This document shows positions 1 to 8,102 of a stretch of DNA of 64,000 bases, piece after piece. Position numbers and translations under genes: made by a program. The stretch's first letter is position 1. Every line of letters begins with the position of its first letter. Source of the DNA: CFX2 sp014338005 (GTDB lineage Bacteria; Chloroflexota; Anaerolineae; Aggregatilineales; Phototrophicaceae); the NCBI GenBank assembly GCA_030263555.1, contig SZPE01000012.1, positions 4,820-68,819 of the forward strand, read 5' to 3'. The notes beneath the pieces were generated by a model. That model saw nothing but the letters and a program-made list of their open reading frames with translations. It ran no database searches and was not told the origin of the DNA.

Positions 1-604
1 GCATCAAAAAGACCGACAGCGGCACGGCGATGTAATAAAAGGCCGACTCGTGCGCGAAGGACAGCGGCCCCAGGGTGGGGACCGGCACTTCCAGCGGGCG
101 CGAGCCGTTGGTCAGGTCGGCCAGCGGATAACGAATTAACCAGGGGATGATAAACTGCGCCGCCAGTGTCGCCATCGCCAGGTAAAAACCCTTCACCCGC
201 AGCGAAGGCAGGCCGAACAGCAGCCCCACCAGCCCGGTAAACAGCGCCGCTGTTGGCAGCGCCGCCCAGAAGGAAAAACCCAACTGCCGCGCCAGAATGG
301 CCGCGCTGTACGCGCCGACCGCCACAAAAGCGGCATGTCCTAGCGAAATCTGCCCCGTGTAACCAACCAGGATATTCAAGCCCTGGACGGCGATCACGAA
401 AATGGCGATTCGCACAATCAGCCCGATCCACGCCTGAGGGATGATGTTCAGCCCCAGCGGGCCGTCCGCCGCCAGCAGCGGAATCACCAGCAGGACGAGA
501 AACAGGCCGTTGGAGAGGATTTTGTCGGTGCGCGTTCGGTTAAGCGAAATATCCTGGCTGTAGGTTACGTCGAACACCCCCGAAGGGCGAATGTTAGCGG
601 ACAT
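1..604 (-). CDS. livM: Branched-chain amino-acid ABC transporter permease LivM (3' end cut by window edge)
   Basis: Inner-membrane permease subunit of a LivFGHMK-type importer for branched-chain amino acids or related acids. The frame starts with ATG at 604 and runs off the left edge, so about 200 N-terminal residues are visible. They show several hydrophobic segments and the family motif GYTGQISLGHAAF near residue 90, followed by the LRVKGFYLAMATLA segment typical of LivM. It is the last visible gene of a minus-strand operon with livG, an acyl-CoA ligase and livH, but a small four-helix-bundle gene and repeat sequences separate it from livH, which is unusual because livH and livM normally abut. 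Family assignment is secure. The substrate is unknown because no binding protein is visible. Confidence 0.92.
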   Translation of the reverse strand, partial: MSANIRPSGVFDVTYSQDISLNRTRTDKILSNGLFLVLLVIPLLAADGPLGLNIIPQAWIGLIVRIAIFVIAVQGLNILVGYTGQISLGHAAFVAVGAYSAAILARQLGFSFWAALPTAALFTGLVGLLFGLPSLRVKGFYLAMATLAAQFIIPWLIRYPLADLTNGSRPLEVPVPTLGPLSFAHESAFYYIAVPLSVFLM

Positions 605-618
605 GGGCGCTGCCTCTG

Positions 619-652
619 AAGTTCCGAGTTCCGAGTTCCAAGTTCCAAGTTG
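619..652. repeat. Left flanking repeat (AGTTCC-type) of the four-helix-bundle gene
   Basis: Tandem variants of AGTTCC(G/A) run through this stretch. The reverse complement of the 1105-1141 stretch reads almost the same, so the two form imperfect inverted repeats around the small gene at 696-1076. Confidence 0.6.
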
Positions 653-695
653 TGAAATTTAAGCTGCAAGTGTCCATAACAATCATGCGTCTTTC

Positions 696-1076
696 CTACA
701 CTTTCGGCTTTCGCCTGGATGCGATATATGTTCGCAATCCGCTTATAATCCGCGCAACCTCAAGAGTTTGTGACATCAATTGGTCAAATTCGCCCTCTTC
801 GAGATAGCCAATGTCATAGGCAACATACAGTTGAGAGCGCACTTCGGCACAGGAGGCTCTGGCAATCATCAAAAAATGGTGAAACTCCTTTGGGCTGTCG
901 CGTTCAAATCCTTCGGCAATATTCGACATGATGGAAACAGCCGCCCGCTGAATTTGTCCCGATAATCCAAAATCCTTCGCAAACGCTTCTTTTCGGGCAG
1001 TCTGGTAAATCGCACTGGTTAACACTCTTGCCTTCTGCCATGCGATTAAACCCTCAAATCGTTCAATCTTACTCAA
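696..1076 (-). CDS. Four-helix-bundle protein (23S rRNA intervening-sequence / Avd-like family)
   Basis: A 126-residue protein of the small four-helix-bundle family first known from open frames inside 23S rRNA intervening sequences, and related to the Avd accessory protein of diversity-generating retroelements. Diagnostic features are the early FEGLIAWQKAR segment, then AVSIMSNIAEGFERDS around residues 47-62, and FLMIARASCAEVRSQL around 68-83. The start is TTG at 1076, supported by an AGGA stretch a few bases upstream. It sits between livH and livM in the same orientation and is bounded by imperfect inverted repeats (619-652 and 1105-1141), which suggests insertion as a unit. The function of stand-alone members is not established; nucleic-acid binding is proposed for relatives. 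No rRNA gene, reverse transcriptase or variable repeat is visible nearby. Confidence 0.85.
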   Translation of the reverse strand: MSKIERFEGLIAWQKARVLTSAIYQTARKEAFAKDFGLSGQIQRAAVSIMSNIAEGFERDSPKEFHHFLMIARASCAEVRSQLYVAYDIGYLEEGEFDQLMSQTLEVARIISGLRTYIASRRKPKV

Positions 1077-1104
1077 AATGACTTCCTACGCGCTGGACGT
1101 ATCT

Positions 1105-1141
1105 TCAACTTGGAACTTGCCAACTCGGAACTTGCCAACTT
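1105..1141. repeat. Right flanking repeat (AGTTCC-type, inverted)
   Basis: Contains CAACTTGGAACTTGCC followed by a close second copy. It is the inverted counterpart of 619-652 across the four-helix-bundle gene, and it ends 4 bp before the livH stop codon. Confidence 0.6.
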
Positions 1142-1145
1142 ATTC

Positions 1146-2333
1146 CTAAATCCGCTCAATGCGTTTTTGCCCGAACAGCCCGTCCGGGCGGACGACCAGC
1201 ACCGCCATCAGCACAACATAAGGCGCTAACTCGGTTCCGGCCTGCGTGCCGGGGAACAGCAGGTTCGCCCATTCCTGCACCAGCCCGATGATAAGGCCGC
1301 CCACCAACGCCCCGCCGATGGACTCCAGCCCGCCCAGCAGCACCGCCGGGAAGGCCAGCAGCGCCAGCAGCGGCATATTCAGCGAGAGGCTGGTCGCGCC
1401 GCCTTGCAGCACGCCGGCGGTCATCGCCAGCAGGGCCGCGATGGCCCATGCCACCGCCAGCATCACCCGCACCCGCAGGCCGAGCGTCTGCGCCAGCCGT
1501 TGATCTTCCGCCGCGCCGCGCATCGAAAGCCCTACGTTGGTGAACTGGAAAAACAGCACGAAGGCCGCGAAGGCAACCAGCGCCAGCGCGAAGGCGAACA
1601 GCAGCTCGGTGCGGATGATGATGATGCCGCCCAGCGTTTCGCGCACGTCAAAGCGAATCGGCTGCGGCAGCCCCAGATCGCCAATCCAAGCGAACACTTG
1701 CAGCGGCAGTTCCACGCTGCCCCAGGTAAGCTGGGTTACGCCATGCAGCAGTTCGGAGACGGCCAGCGTCATCAGAACCATCGCAAACAGGGGTTGGCCG
1801 ATCAGCGGGCGAATCGTGAAACGTTCAATCGCCAGCCCGGCCAGCACCGCGCCGGTGACTGCCCCCGCCAGCGCGCGTACATACTGCCATTCCTGCCCCG
1901 GCAGCGCCATCAAAATGGTCAATACGATGGTCGTGACCAGGCCGATCAGCAGGTTACGGGGTTCGCGCAGCGCGCGCCACCCGGCCATGCTCAGGGCCAT
2001 GACCACCGTCAGCAGCGCCAGCGCGCCCGCCGCCAGCAGCGATACACCCGCGCTGGAAAAGAAGGTGTAAAACACCAGCCCGCCCAGCAGCATCATCCAC
2101 CCGTGCGCGAAGTTGAACACGCCGGACGCCTTGTTGATGACCACGATACCCAGCGCGATCAGCGCGTACACGCCGCCGACCAGCAGCCCGGTGATCGTAC
2201 TCTGGATCATACGCGCCGGGCGCTGCTCCAGGATGATCGGCCCCAGCCACAGCAGCAAAAGCAGCAGCACCAGAATACCGGCAGCGGCGGTGAAGTAACG
2301 TTTGTGGGTTTCAATAAAAGTCGCCAAAATCAT
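1146..2333 (-). CDS. livH: Branched-chain amino-acid ABC transporter permease LivH
   Basis: A 395-residue permease, longer than the usual roughly 300 residues because of an extra N-terminal membrane helix (about residues 12-35) and a central insertion of hydrophobic segments. The LivH signature GLLVGGVYALIALGIVVI lies near residues 49-66, followed by NFAHG, which is typical of the family. The C-terminal half carries GAAEDQRLAQTLGLRV, the cytoplasmic loop that contacts the ATPase, and ends with PDGLFG as LivH/LivM proteins usually do. It starts 7 bp after the stop of the DNA methyltransferase gene and is in an operon with livG, the ligase and livM. It imports branched-chain amino acids or related carboxylates; the exact substrate is unknown. 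Confidence 0.93.
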   Translation of the reverse strand: MILATFIETHKRYFTAAAGILVLLLLLLWLGPIILEQRPARMIQSTITGLLVGGVYALIALGIVVINKASGVFNFAHGWMMLLGGLVFYTFFSSAGVSLLAAGALALLTVVMALSMAGWRALREPRNLLIGLVTTIVLTILMALPGQEWQYVRALAGAVTGAVLAGLAIERFTIRPLIGQPLFAMVLMTLAVSELLHGVTQLTWGSVELPLQVFAWIGDLGLPQPIRFDVRETLGGIIIIRTELLFAFALALVAFAAFVLFFQFTNVGLSMRGAAEDQRLAQTLGLRVRVMLAVAWAIAALLAMTAGVLQGGATSLSLNMPLLALLAFPAVLLGGLESIGGALVGGLIIGLVQEWANLLFPGTQAGTELAPYVVLMAVLVVRPDGLFGQKRIERI

Positions 2334-2340
2334 AGTACCT

Positions 2341-3240
2341 TTAGATTAGTCTAATCTGAATCTCGTCCACGCGGCGCAAGGTCATCTCGGCATATTCCGG
2401 CACCAGTTCCAACCCTACAAAATGTCGCCCATGTTCTTTTGCAACCACTGCTGTTGTCCCAGACCCCATGAATGGGTCTAATACCAAATCATCTCTGGTT
2501 GTGCCGGCCAGGAGGCAGGTTTCTACTAATTGAGGTGGAAATACCGCGAAATGAGCATCTCGAAATTTACTCAGCGGAATGTTCCACACGGTTCTTTTGT
2601 TACGTCCCAGTGGATGAAATGCCTGATCCCATCGCCCACGATGAAGGTTTGAATTACCTTGATTTTTGCCCTTTTCTGGTGTGCCATTTATTTTGCCCAG
2701 ATGCTTTCGCCCGCCTTTCATCCTGGACTGCTCGGAAAAAGTCACATGTGGTTCCCGTATCGCATCCGCGTTGTAATAGTAGTTAGGCGATTTGGCAAAT
2801 AGAAATATTGTTTCGTGGTCGGTGGTGGGGCGGTTCGTGACCGAAGATGGCATCGCATTGGGTTTGTGCCAGATAATCTCGCTGCGTAACAACCACCCCG
2901 TATCCTTTAACGCCAGGGCCGTTCTCCAAGGAATACCCGCTAGCTGCCCATCACGGTAGGTATCTCCCAAATTCAGCCAGAGGGTTCCATTCGGCTTGAG
3001 TACCCGTTTTAATTCGTCGAACAGGGCCACCAACTTCTCAACATATTTCTGCGCGGTTTTTTCGCTTCCGAATTCAAATTCTCGCAATTCGGCGGCTTTT
3101 GCATATTGGCGATGCCCCCAATAAGGCGGACTGGTGATGATACACTGAACACACTCTGACGGTAAGTTCTGAGCCTGTGTCCAGCTATCGCCAATAAGCA
3201 CCGTATCAATGAGTGTTTCAATCTCCGGGGTTTTTAACAC
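2341..3240 (-). CDS. Site-specific DNA methyltransferase of a type II R-M system (beta class, probably N4-cytosine)
   Basis: A 299-residue SAM-dependent DNA methylase. The catalytic motif TSPPYWG lies near the N terminus (S37-Y40) and the SAM-binding motif DPFMGSGTT near residues 255-263. The order motif IV, target-recognition region, motif I is the beta class. SPPY is usual for N4-cytosine enzymes, although some N6-adenine enzymes share it. The gene follows the putative restriction endonuclease by 7 bp and precedes livH by 7 bp, on the same strand. Base composition is visibly more AT-rich than the flanking liv genes, consistent with horizontal gain. The recognition sequence cannot be read from sequence. 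Confidence 0.9.
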   Translation of the reverse strand: MLKTPEIETLIDTVLIGDSWTQAQNLPSECVQCIITSPPYWGHRQYAKAAELREFEFGSEKTAQKYVEKLVALFDELKRVLKPNGTLWLNLGDTYRDGQLAGIPWRTALALKDTGWLLRSEIIWHKPNAMPSSVTNRPTTDHETIFLFAKSPNYYYNADAIREPHVTFSEQSRMKGGRKHLGKINGTPEKGKNQGNSNLHRGRWDQAFHPLGRNKRTVWNIPLSKFRDAHFAVFPPQLVETCLLAGTTRDDLVLDPFMGSGTTAVVAKEHGRHFVGLELVPEYAEMTLRRVDEIQIRLI

Positions 3241-3247
3241 GACGACC

Positions 3248-4249
3248 TTACCTACTGGGCCTGGGGGAAACAGCCTGATCGAACACAGATTCTATAAACT
3301 TATTAAAATCATTTTGGGTCACATTGTCAAAAGTTTTGAACTCGCCCGGAGAGATTTCAAAAAGAATAAGATGGTCAACCATCTCCTGTAAATTTTCTGC
3401 CTCGCGGCGTGACCAATTCTGGGCAACGATCACAACCACCAGGTAATCCTGAGGGCTTGCGGCACGGGCAGTATTAATCGCTGACAGAATATCCCGGCTG
3501 AATAGATGAGAATGCCCACCGCCTTCAGTTTCGCGGGTTTTAATGGCGATTAGAATACGGCGTATCGCCTCACCCTGTTCATCCAGCAAATTGGCGCTGA
3601 CATCATAACTCTCGTTATGGATAATGACCTGTTTGTCTGGAATTTCAATGCCGCGATAAACACCATATTTTTTATGTCGCTCGAAATATGACTGGATGGC
3701 TACAGCCAGCGCGGTTCGGACAATGACCTCTTTCTCATGCCCCCTGATACTACGTCTTGAACCTTCCAGGCGGTCAATTATCGCCTCCCGGACTGCCGCC
3801 CAAAAGAAGGTCTTTACGTTTGCGCGATACTGGACGATTAAAGTTGTCAGCACCTCAACCCCAACTTCGAGACGCCTCTTGCCAGACACTTTTGCAATAC
3901 GCTGAACTAAAGGGGAAAGCCGTTGTTGAGGCGCATCTCGAATTAGCCAAGAGAAAAAATAGTAACATGCCTTCTGATGACTGTAGGTACGCCCGCCACC
4001 ATCAAACAAAAACGGAATATCAGCGTTTCCTTGAGCCTGATAACACAGGCTGATGGCTGTTTCTATCTCTGCCGCAGTACACGTCATAAGCAGGTCATTC
4101 AGTGTTAAATTCTTTCCGGTAGATGCCTGGAAGTTCGACTCAACCCACTCATAAAACGGTCTCGCTTGATCTGCCAACCGAGTCAAGTCCACGAGGCGCG
4201 CATGGCTAATATCAACACCAGCGATGATAAGTAAATCCGATTCAGGCAT
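3248..4249 (-). CDS. Putative type II restriction endonuclease paired with the methyltransferase
   Basis: About 333 residues. I do not recognise a named family. Position beside a type II methylase and a possible PD-(D/E)XK-like core suggest the endonuclease: YDVSANLLDEQGE is followed by ILIAIKTRE near residues 238-262. The central region has HEKEVIVRTALAVAIQSYF, and the C terminus has DYLVVVIVAQNWSRREAENL. ATG at 4249 is preferred because it follows the ligase stop codon by one base; a longer frame (to 4300) would overlap the ligase. The AT-rich composition matches the methylase and contrasts with the liv genes. A methylation-dependent or helper nuclease would be alternatives. Confidence 0.65.
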   Translation of the reverse strand: MPESDLLIIAGVDISHARLVDLTRLADQARPFYEWVESNFQASTGKNLTLNDLLMTCTAAEIETAISLCYQAQGNADIPFLFDGGGRTYSHQKACYYFFSWLIRDAPQQRLSPLVQRIAKVSGKRRLEVGVEVLTTLIVQYRANVKTFFWAAVREAIIDRLEGSRRSIRGHEKEVIVRTALAVAIQSYFERHKKYGVYRGIEIPDKQVIIHNESYDVSANLLDEQGEAIRRILIAIKTRETEGGGHSHLFSRDILSAINTARAASPQDYLVVVIVAQNWSRREAENLQEMVDHLILFEISPGEFKTFDNVTQNDFNKFIESVFDQAVSPRPSR

Positions 4250-4250
4250 C

Positions 4251-6221
4251 TTACACCGTACATACCCGCACCGCCGTTTCGACCGTGCCGGTACGTCCAT
4301 CGCGGTACTTAACCTCGGCGCTCACCAGTACGGCATCCTGACTGCCGTACATGGCGTCGAGCATCGCGCCGTATTTCTGCTCCAGCGCGCGGCGGCGCAG
4401 CTTGCGCGTCCGGGTGAGTTCGGCCTCGTCGGCGTCGAAGGTTTTGTGAAGGATGACAAATTTTTTGATACGCGCCGCCGGCGGCAGCGTTTCGTTCACG
4501 CGCTCGACTTCTTTTTTAATCAGGTCGTACACCTGCGGCTTCTGCGAAAGGTCTACGAAGGTGGTGAAGGAAATGCGGTTTTTCTCGGCCCAGCGCGCCA
4601 CGCTCTCGAAGTTGATGTTGATGATGGCCGTCACAAAATGCATGTCGAAGCCGCCGACCGCCATCACATCCTGGATGTAGGGGCTGAACTTCAGCCGCCC
4701 CTCGATGTACTGCGGGCTGAAGCTCTCGCCGTTCGCCAGTTCGATCATATCCGTCACGCGGTCGAGGTAAATCAGGTGGCCGTCCCGGTCTACATACCCG
4801 GCGTCTCCGGTTTTGAAGAAACCGTCCTCGTCAAACGATTCGGCAGTTTTATTATCGTCGCCATAATAACCGGCGAACACTGCCTGGCTGCGGACGCGGA
4901 TTTCGTTATTTTCCGCGATTTTGATTTCCACCCCTGGCGCGGGAACGCCGACGGTGGCAAGTTTGACCTCGCCGGGATAGTGCATGGTCGCCACCTGCAT
5001 TTCGGTCGAACCATACAGGCTTTTCAGTTCCACGCCCACCGCCCGGAAAAAGCGCAGAATGTCCGGGCTGAGCGCCGCCCCGGAAGTGATGGCGTCCCGC
5101 GCGCGCGTCATGCCGATTTTGTCCCGCAGCGGCCCCAGCACGGCGAACTCTCCTACTGCCCGCAGCAGCCGCAGGTGGGGCGGAATAGGCCGGCGTTCGT
5201 CCTCCAGGTCAATAATCCGGTAGGCGACCGGCAAAAACAGCCGGTACATCAGCCGGTTAATCCACGAGCTGTCGTTGATACGCACCTGCATGGTGCGCGC
5301 CATGCCTTCCCAGATGCGGCTGGGGAACAGCAGCGTGCTGGGCGCGATCTCGCGGATGTCGTTCTGCACTGTGTCCGGCCCTTCGGGAAAGTTGACCTGA
5401 AAGCCGTACAGCAGGTGCGCGGTCAGCCCCAGGCTTTGTTCGGTGATCCACGCCAGCGGGCTGAACGATACGTAATTGTCGTTGGGGTGGCGCGGCGCGA
5501 TGTCCTCAATGTTCCAGTTGGCGTGCAGCAGGTTCTGGTGGCGGATCATCGCGCCTTTCGGCAGGCTGGTCGTGCCGCTGGTATAGCTGTAAATGGCGAT
5601 GTCCTCGCCTTTGCCTTCCGCCACCAACTGCTCAAACGCGCCAGGATGCTGCGCCGCATACTGCCGCCCCAGTTCCTCGACGGCTTCAAAACTCATCAGC
5701 CAGGGGTCTTGATAGTTCCACAGGCCGCGCGCTTCCCAGTAAATCACCTTACGGACGTTCGGCATTTTCTCCCGCAGTTCCAGGGCTTTATCACACTGCT
5801 CCTGGTCGTGCGCCAGCAAAAACACCGAGTCGGAGTTGGTGACAATGTAACCCAGTTCCTGCGGGCTGGCATCGGTGAAGATGGCGGTTGTCGTGCCGCC
5901 GCCGGCATGGACGGCGATTTCCGCCCAATAAAATTCCGGGTCGTTCTCCCCGATGATGGCGATTTTCTCCCCCCGCTGCAACCCCAGGCTCACCAACCCC
6001 AGGCAGAAATCATGGACGTGCCTGTAACATTCCTGCCAGGTATATTCCTGCCAGATGCCGTAGCGTTTTTTACGCATGGCGATGCGGTCGCCGAACTTCG
6101 CCACGCTCCGCAAAAACACTTTTGGCAGCGTATCCATATCAGGCGGCAGCGCGCTGGCCTGAGCGCGTTTGGGGGACGTATGAACCACTGCCGTTTTGCC
6201 GGGAATTTCCTGCGTTACCAT
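4251..6221 (-). CDS. Long-chain acyl-CoA synthetase / AMP-forming ligase
   Basis: A 656-residue member of the ANL superfamily that activates a carboxylic acid to its acyl-CoA through an acyl-adenylate. The AMP-binding P-loop TSGTTSLPKGAM is near residues 211-222, the YGSTEMQ motif near 404, and the KTGDAGY...LIYLDR segment (hinge and C-terminal lid) near 470. The length fits the FadD-like long-chain group with an extended C terminus. ATG at 6221 follows the livG stop by one base, so translation is probably coupled. Liv-type importers linked to such ligases are common and often suggest uptake and activation of fatty or aromatic acids rather than amino acids; that reading is inference here. Confidence 0.92.
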   Translation of the reverse strand: MVTQEIPGKTAVVHTSPKRAQASALPPDMDTLPKVFLRSVAKFGDRIAMRKKRYGIWQEYTWQECYRHVHDFCLGLVSLGLQRGEKIAIIGENDPEFYWAEIAVHAGGGTTTAIFTDASPQELGYIVTNSDSVFLLAHDQEQCDKALELREKMPNVRKVIYWEARGLWNYQDPWLMSFEAVEELGRQYAAQHPGAFEQLVAEGKGEDIAIYSYTSGTTSLPKGAMIRHQNLLHANWNIEDIAPRHPNDNYVSFSPLAWITEQSLGLTAHLLYGFQVNFPEGPDTVQNDIREIAPSTLLFPSRIWEGMARTMQVRINDSSWINRLMYRLFLPVAYRIIDLEDERRPIPPHLRLLRAVGEFAVLGPLRDKIGMTRARDAITSGAALSPDILRFFRAVGVELKSLYGSTEMQVATMHYPGEVKLATVGVPAPGVEIKIAENNEIRVRSQAVFAGYYGDDNKTAESFDEDGFFKTGDAGYVDRDGHLIYLDRVTDMIELANGESFSPQYIEGRLKFSPYIQDVMAVGGFDMHFVTAIININFESVARWAEKNRISFTTFVDLSQKPQVYDLIKKEVERVNETLPPAARIKKFVILHKTFDADEAELTRTRKLRRRALEQKYGAMLDAMYGSQDAVLVSAEVKYRDGRTGTVETAVRVCTV

Positions 6222-6222
6222 A

Positions 6223-6999
6223 CTAACTGACCTGCCCCAGATAAGCTTTAATCACCTGCGGATTTTGTTTGATCGCTTCCGGCACGCCTTCCGCGATTTT
6301 TCGTCCGAAGTCCAGCGCCACCACCCGGTCGGAGATGTCCATCACCAGGCCCATATCGTGTTCGATCAGCACGATAGTCATGTTCTGCCGCTCGTGAATA
6401 TCCAGGATAAAACGCGCCATATCCTCTTTTTCTTCCACGTTCATCCCGGCCATCGGCTCATCCAGCAGCAGCAGCGTCGGCTCCAGCGCCAGCGCCCGCC
6501 CCAGTTCGACCCGCTTCCGCAGCCCGTAGCTCAGGTTGCCGACGATGGTCTTGCGGATGGCCTCCATCTCCAGGAAATCAATAATCTCCTCGACGGCGCG
6601 GCGGTGTTCGATTTCATCCCGGCGGGCCGGCCCCCAGAACAGCGCCCCGGTTAGCATATTCGACTTCATGTGAATATGCCGGGCGGCCATCAGGTTATCG
6701 AGGGTGGTCATGTTGGTGTAAAGCGCGATGTTCTGGAATGTGCGGGAAATGCCGAGTTTGGCGCGTTGGTAGGGTGGCAGGCTAGAAATGTCTCGTCCCT
6801 CGAAGATGATCGAGCCTTGCTGGGGGTGGTAAAAACCGGTGATGCTGTTGATGAGGCTGGTTTTACCCGCGCCGTTCGGGCCGATCACCGCCAGGATTTC
6901 CCCCTGGAGGACGGTGAATTCCACCTCGTGCAGCGCGTTGATGCCCCCAAAACTCAAAGAAATTTTATGAACGTGCAGTTTGGGCGGCGCATGATCCAT
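6223..6999 (-). CDS. livG: Branched-chain amino-acid ABC transporter ATP-binding protein LivG
   Basis: A 258-residue ABC ATPase. Walker A GPNGAGKTS is near residues 40-48, the signature LSYGLRKRVELGRALA near 154-169, and Walker B LLLLDEP near 174-180, followed by an H-loop in LIEHDMGLVMDISDRV. The sequence NPQVIKAYLG at the C terminus is typical of LivG. It is the first gene of the minus-strand operon livG, ligase, R-M pair, livH, four-helix gene, livM. A promoter-like pair lies upstream at 7054-7082. Confidence 0.95.
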   Translation of the reverse strand: MDHAPPKLHVHKISLSFGGINALHEVEFTVLQGEILAVIGPNGAGKTSLINSITGFYHPQQGSIIFEGRDISSLPPYQRAKLGISRTFQNIALYTNMTTLDNLMAARHIHMKSNMLTGALFWGPARRDEIEHRRAVEEIIDFLEMEAIRKTIVGNLSYGLRKRVELGRALALEPTLLLLDEPMAGMNVEEKEDMARFILDIHERQNMTIVLIEHDMGLVMDISDRVVALDFGRKIAEGVPEAIKQNPQVIKAYLGQVS

Positions 7000-7032
7000 A
7001 CTTCTGGCTGTCCTAAAAATTATCTTTAGAAA

Positions 7033-7082
7033 CCTAATATTACAGTTAGGGACATTCTAAACCATACCCCGCCCGCACGCAA
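7033..7082 (-). promoter_or_regulatory. Candidate sigma-70 promoter of the liv operon with leader inverted repeat
   Basis: Read on the minus strand: TTGCGT (7082-7077), a 17-base spacer, then TAGAAT (7059-7054). Between it and the livG start lies an inverted repeat CCTAA-N8-TTAGG (7033-7050), which could be an operator. Position and spacing fit; the -35 match is only partial. Confidence 0.45.
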
Positions 7083-7107
7083 GCCGGGTTATTAAGGAAT
7101 GATGAGA

Positions 7108-7138
7108 ATCGCGCCGCCGACTTTTACGCCGGCGCGAT
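7108..7138 (-). terminator. Hairpin after the alpha/beta hydrolase gene
   Basis: A perfect 9-bp stem (ATCGCGCCG with its complement) and a 13-base loop, directly after the hydrolase stop codon. No U-run follows on the minus strand, so it may be a weak terminator or only a 3' stabilising hairpin. Confidence 0.4.
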
Positions 7139-7140
7139 GG

Positions 7141-7995
7141 TCACACCCGCGCGTCCAGCCAGGCCGCCACGTCCGCCAGCACTTCTACCTGTTCCGGCTC
7201 GTTGTGGATTTCGTGATACAGCCCCGGATAGATTTTGAGCGTTTTGTCGGCAGACTGCGCCTCCCGGTAAACCTGTTCACTGCCGGAAGGCGGCGCGATG
7301 CGGTCGGCGCCGCCGTGCAGCAGCAGAAGCGGCAGCCGCAGCCGGGGTAAATCCTGGCTCAAACGCCCGACGGCTTTTTGATAACCCACCGCCATGCCCA
7401 CCCGCACCGGCTGGTTGACCACCAGCGGGTCAGCATTATAGGCCGCGACGACAGCGGCATCGCGGGAAATCGCGTTGAGGTCGAGCTTGATGAGTTTGAG
7501 GCGCGGCGCGACGGCGTTCAGCAGGCTGCCCACCCGGATGACCAGCGGCGCAATTGTGTCCTCGACGCGGACGGGCGAGCCGGATGAAATCAGCCCGGCC
7601 ATTTCGTCCTGGTAACGCACCGCGAAGCTGGTCGCCAGGAACGACCCCATACTGTGGCCGTAAACAAAGATTTTTTTGCCGGGATGTGCTGCCTTCACCC
7701 GGTCAAAAAACTGCTTGAGATCATCCACCGCGCGGTCAAAATCGGGGATATACACGCGCGGCTCGCCCTGGCTGCGGCCATGCGTGCGATGGTCGAGGCC
7801 GTAGACCGCGCTGCCGCGCTCGACCAGAAAGGCCGCCACATGCGTATAACGCCCGATATGTTCCGCGATGCCGTGAACGATCAGAACAACCGCTTTCGGG
7901 TCGGCATCGGGCAGCCAGCCCTGGGTGTGGAGTGTCAGGCCGTCGGCGGTTTGAAGGGTATCGGTGATGGTTTTCAAAGCCGGTTTCTCTTTCAT
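7141..7995 (-). CDS. Alpha/beta hydrolase, monoacylglycerol lipase / lysophospholipase type
   Basis: About 284 residues with the alpha/beta-hydrolase fold. The nucleophile elbow GHSMGS is near residue 110, an oxyanion-type HGIAEH sits near residue 40, and the acid and histidine of the triad are probably in the segments HGGADRIAPP and YPGLYHEIHNEP near the C terminus. This pattern is the monoglyceride lipase / lysophospholipase L2 group, which cleaves acylglycerols in the cytosol. I chose ATG at 7995; an upstream TTG at 8019 is possible, but no clear ribosome-binding site supports either. It is a single gene, isolated from Hsp20 by a terminator. Confidence 0.85.
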   Translation of the reverse strand: MKEKPALKTITDTLQTADGLTLHTQGWLPDADPKAVVLIVHGIAEHIGRYTHVAAFLVERGSAVYGLDHRTHGRSQGEPRVYIPDFDRAVDDLKQFFDRVKAAHPGKKIFVYGHSMGSFLATSFAVRYQDEMAGLISSGSPVRVEDTIAPLVIRVGSLLNAVAPRLKLIKLDLNAISRDAAVVAAYNADPLVVNQPVRVGMAVGYQKAVGRLSQDLPRLRLPLLLLHGGADRIAPPSGSEQVYREAQSADKTLKIYPGLYHEIHNEPEQVEVLADVAAWLDARV

Positions 7996-8044
7996 AAAGA
8001 TGAAAATATTCACCGGCAAGTGTACCGCGAAAAATGTCCAACAT

Positions 8045-8073
8045 AAAAACGGGCGACCGGTTGGCGGTCGCCC
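8045..8073 (-). terminator. Intrinsic terminator of the hsp20 gene
   Basis: On the minus strand, GGGCGACC pairs with GGTCGCCC (8-bp perfect stem, 7-base loop) and is followed by GTTTTT. It lies between the Hsp20 stop codon and the hydrolase start. Confidence 0.8.
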
Positions 8074-8102
8074 TGTACTTTACGCTGATGTCGGCAGGAA
8101 GA

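Noticed and set aside
696..1076. Diversity-generating retroelement suggested by the Avd-like four-helix protein
   Set aside because: No reverse transcriptase, template repeat or variable repeat is visible in the window.
4224..6230. 668-codon open frame on the plus strand opposite the acyl-CoA ligase
   Set aside because: It lies antisense to a gene with clear ANL motifs, has no recognisable domain, and is the kind of long shadow frame common in GC-rich genes.
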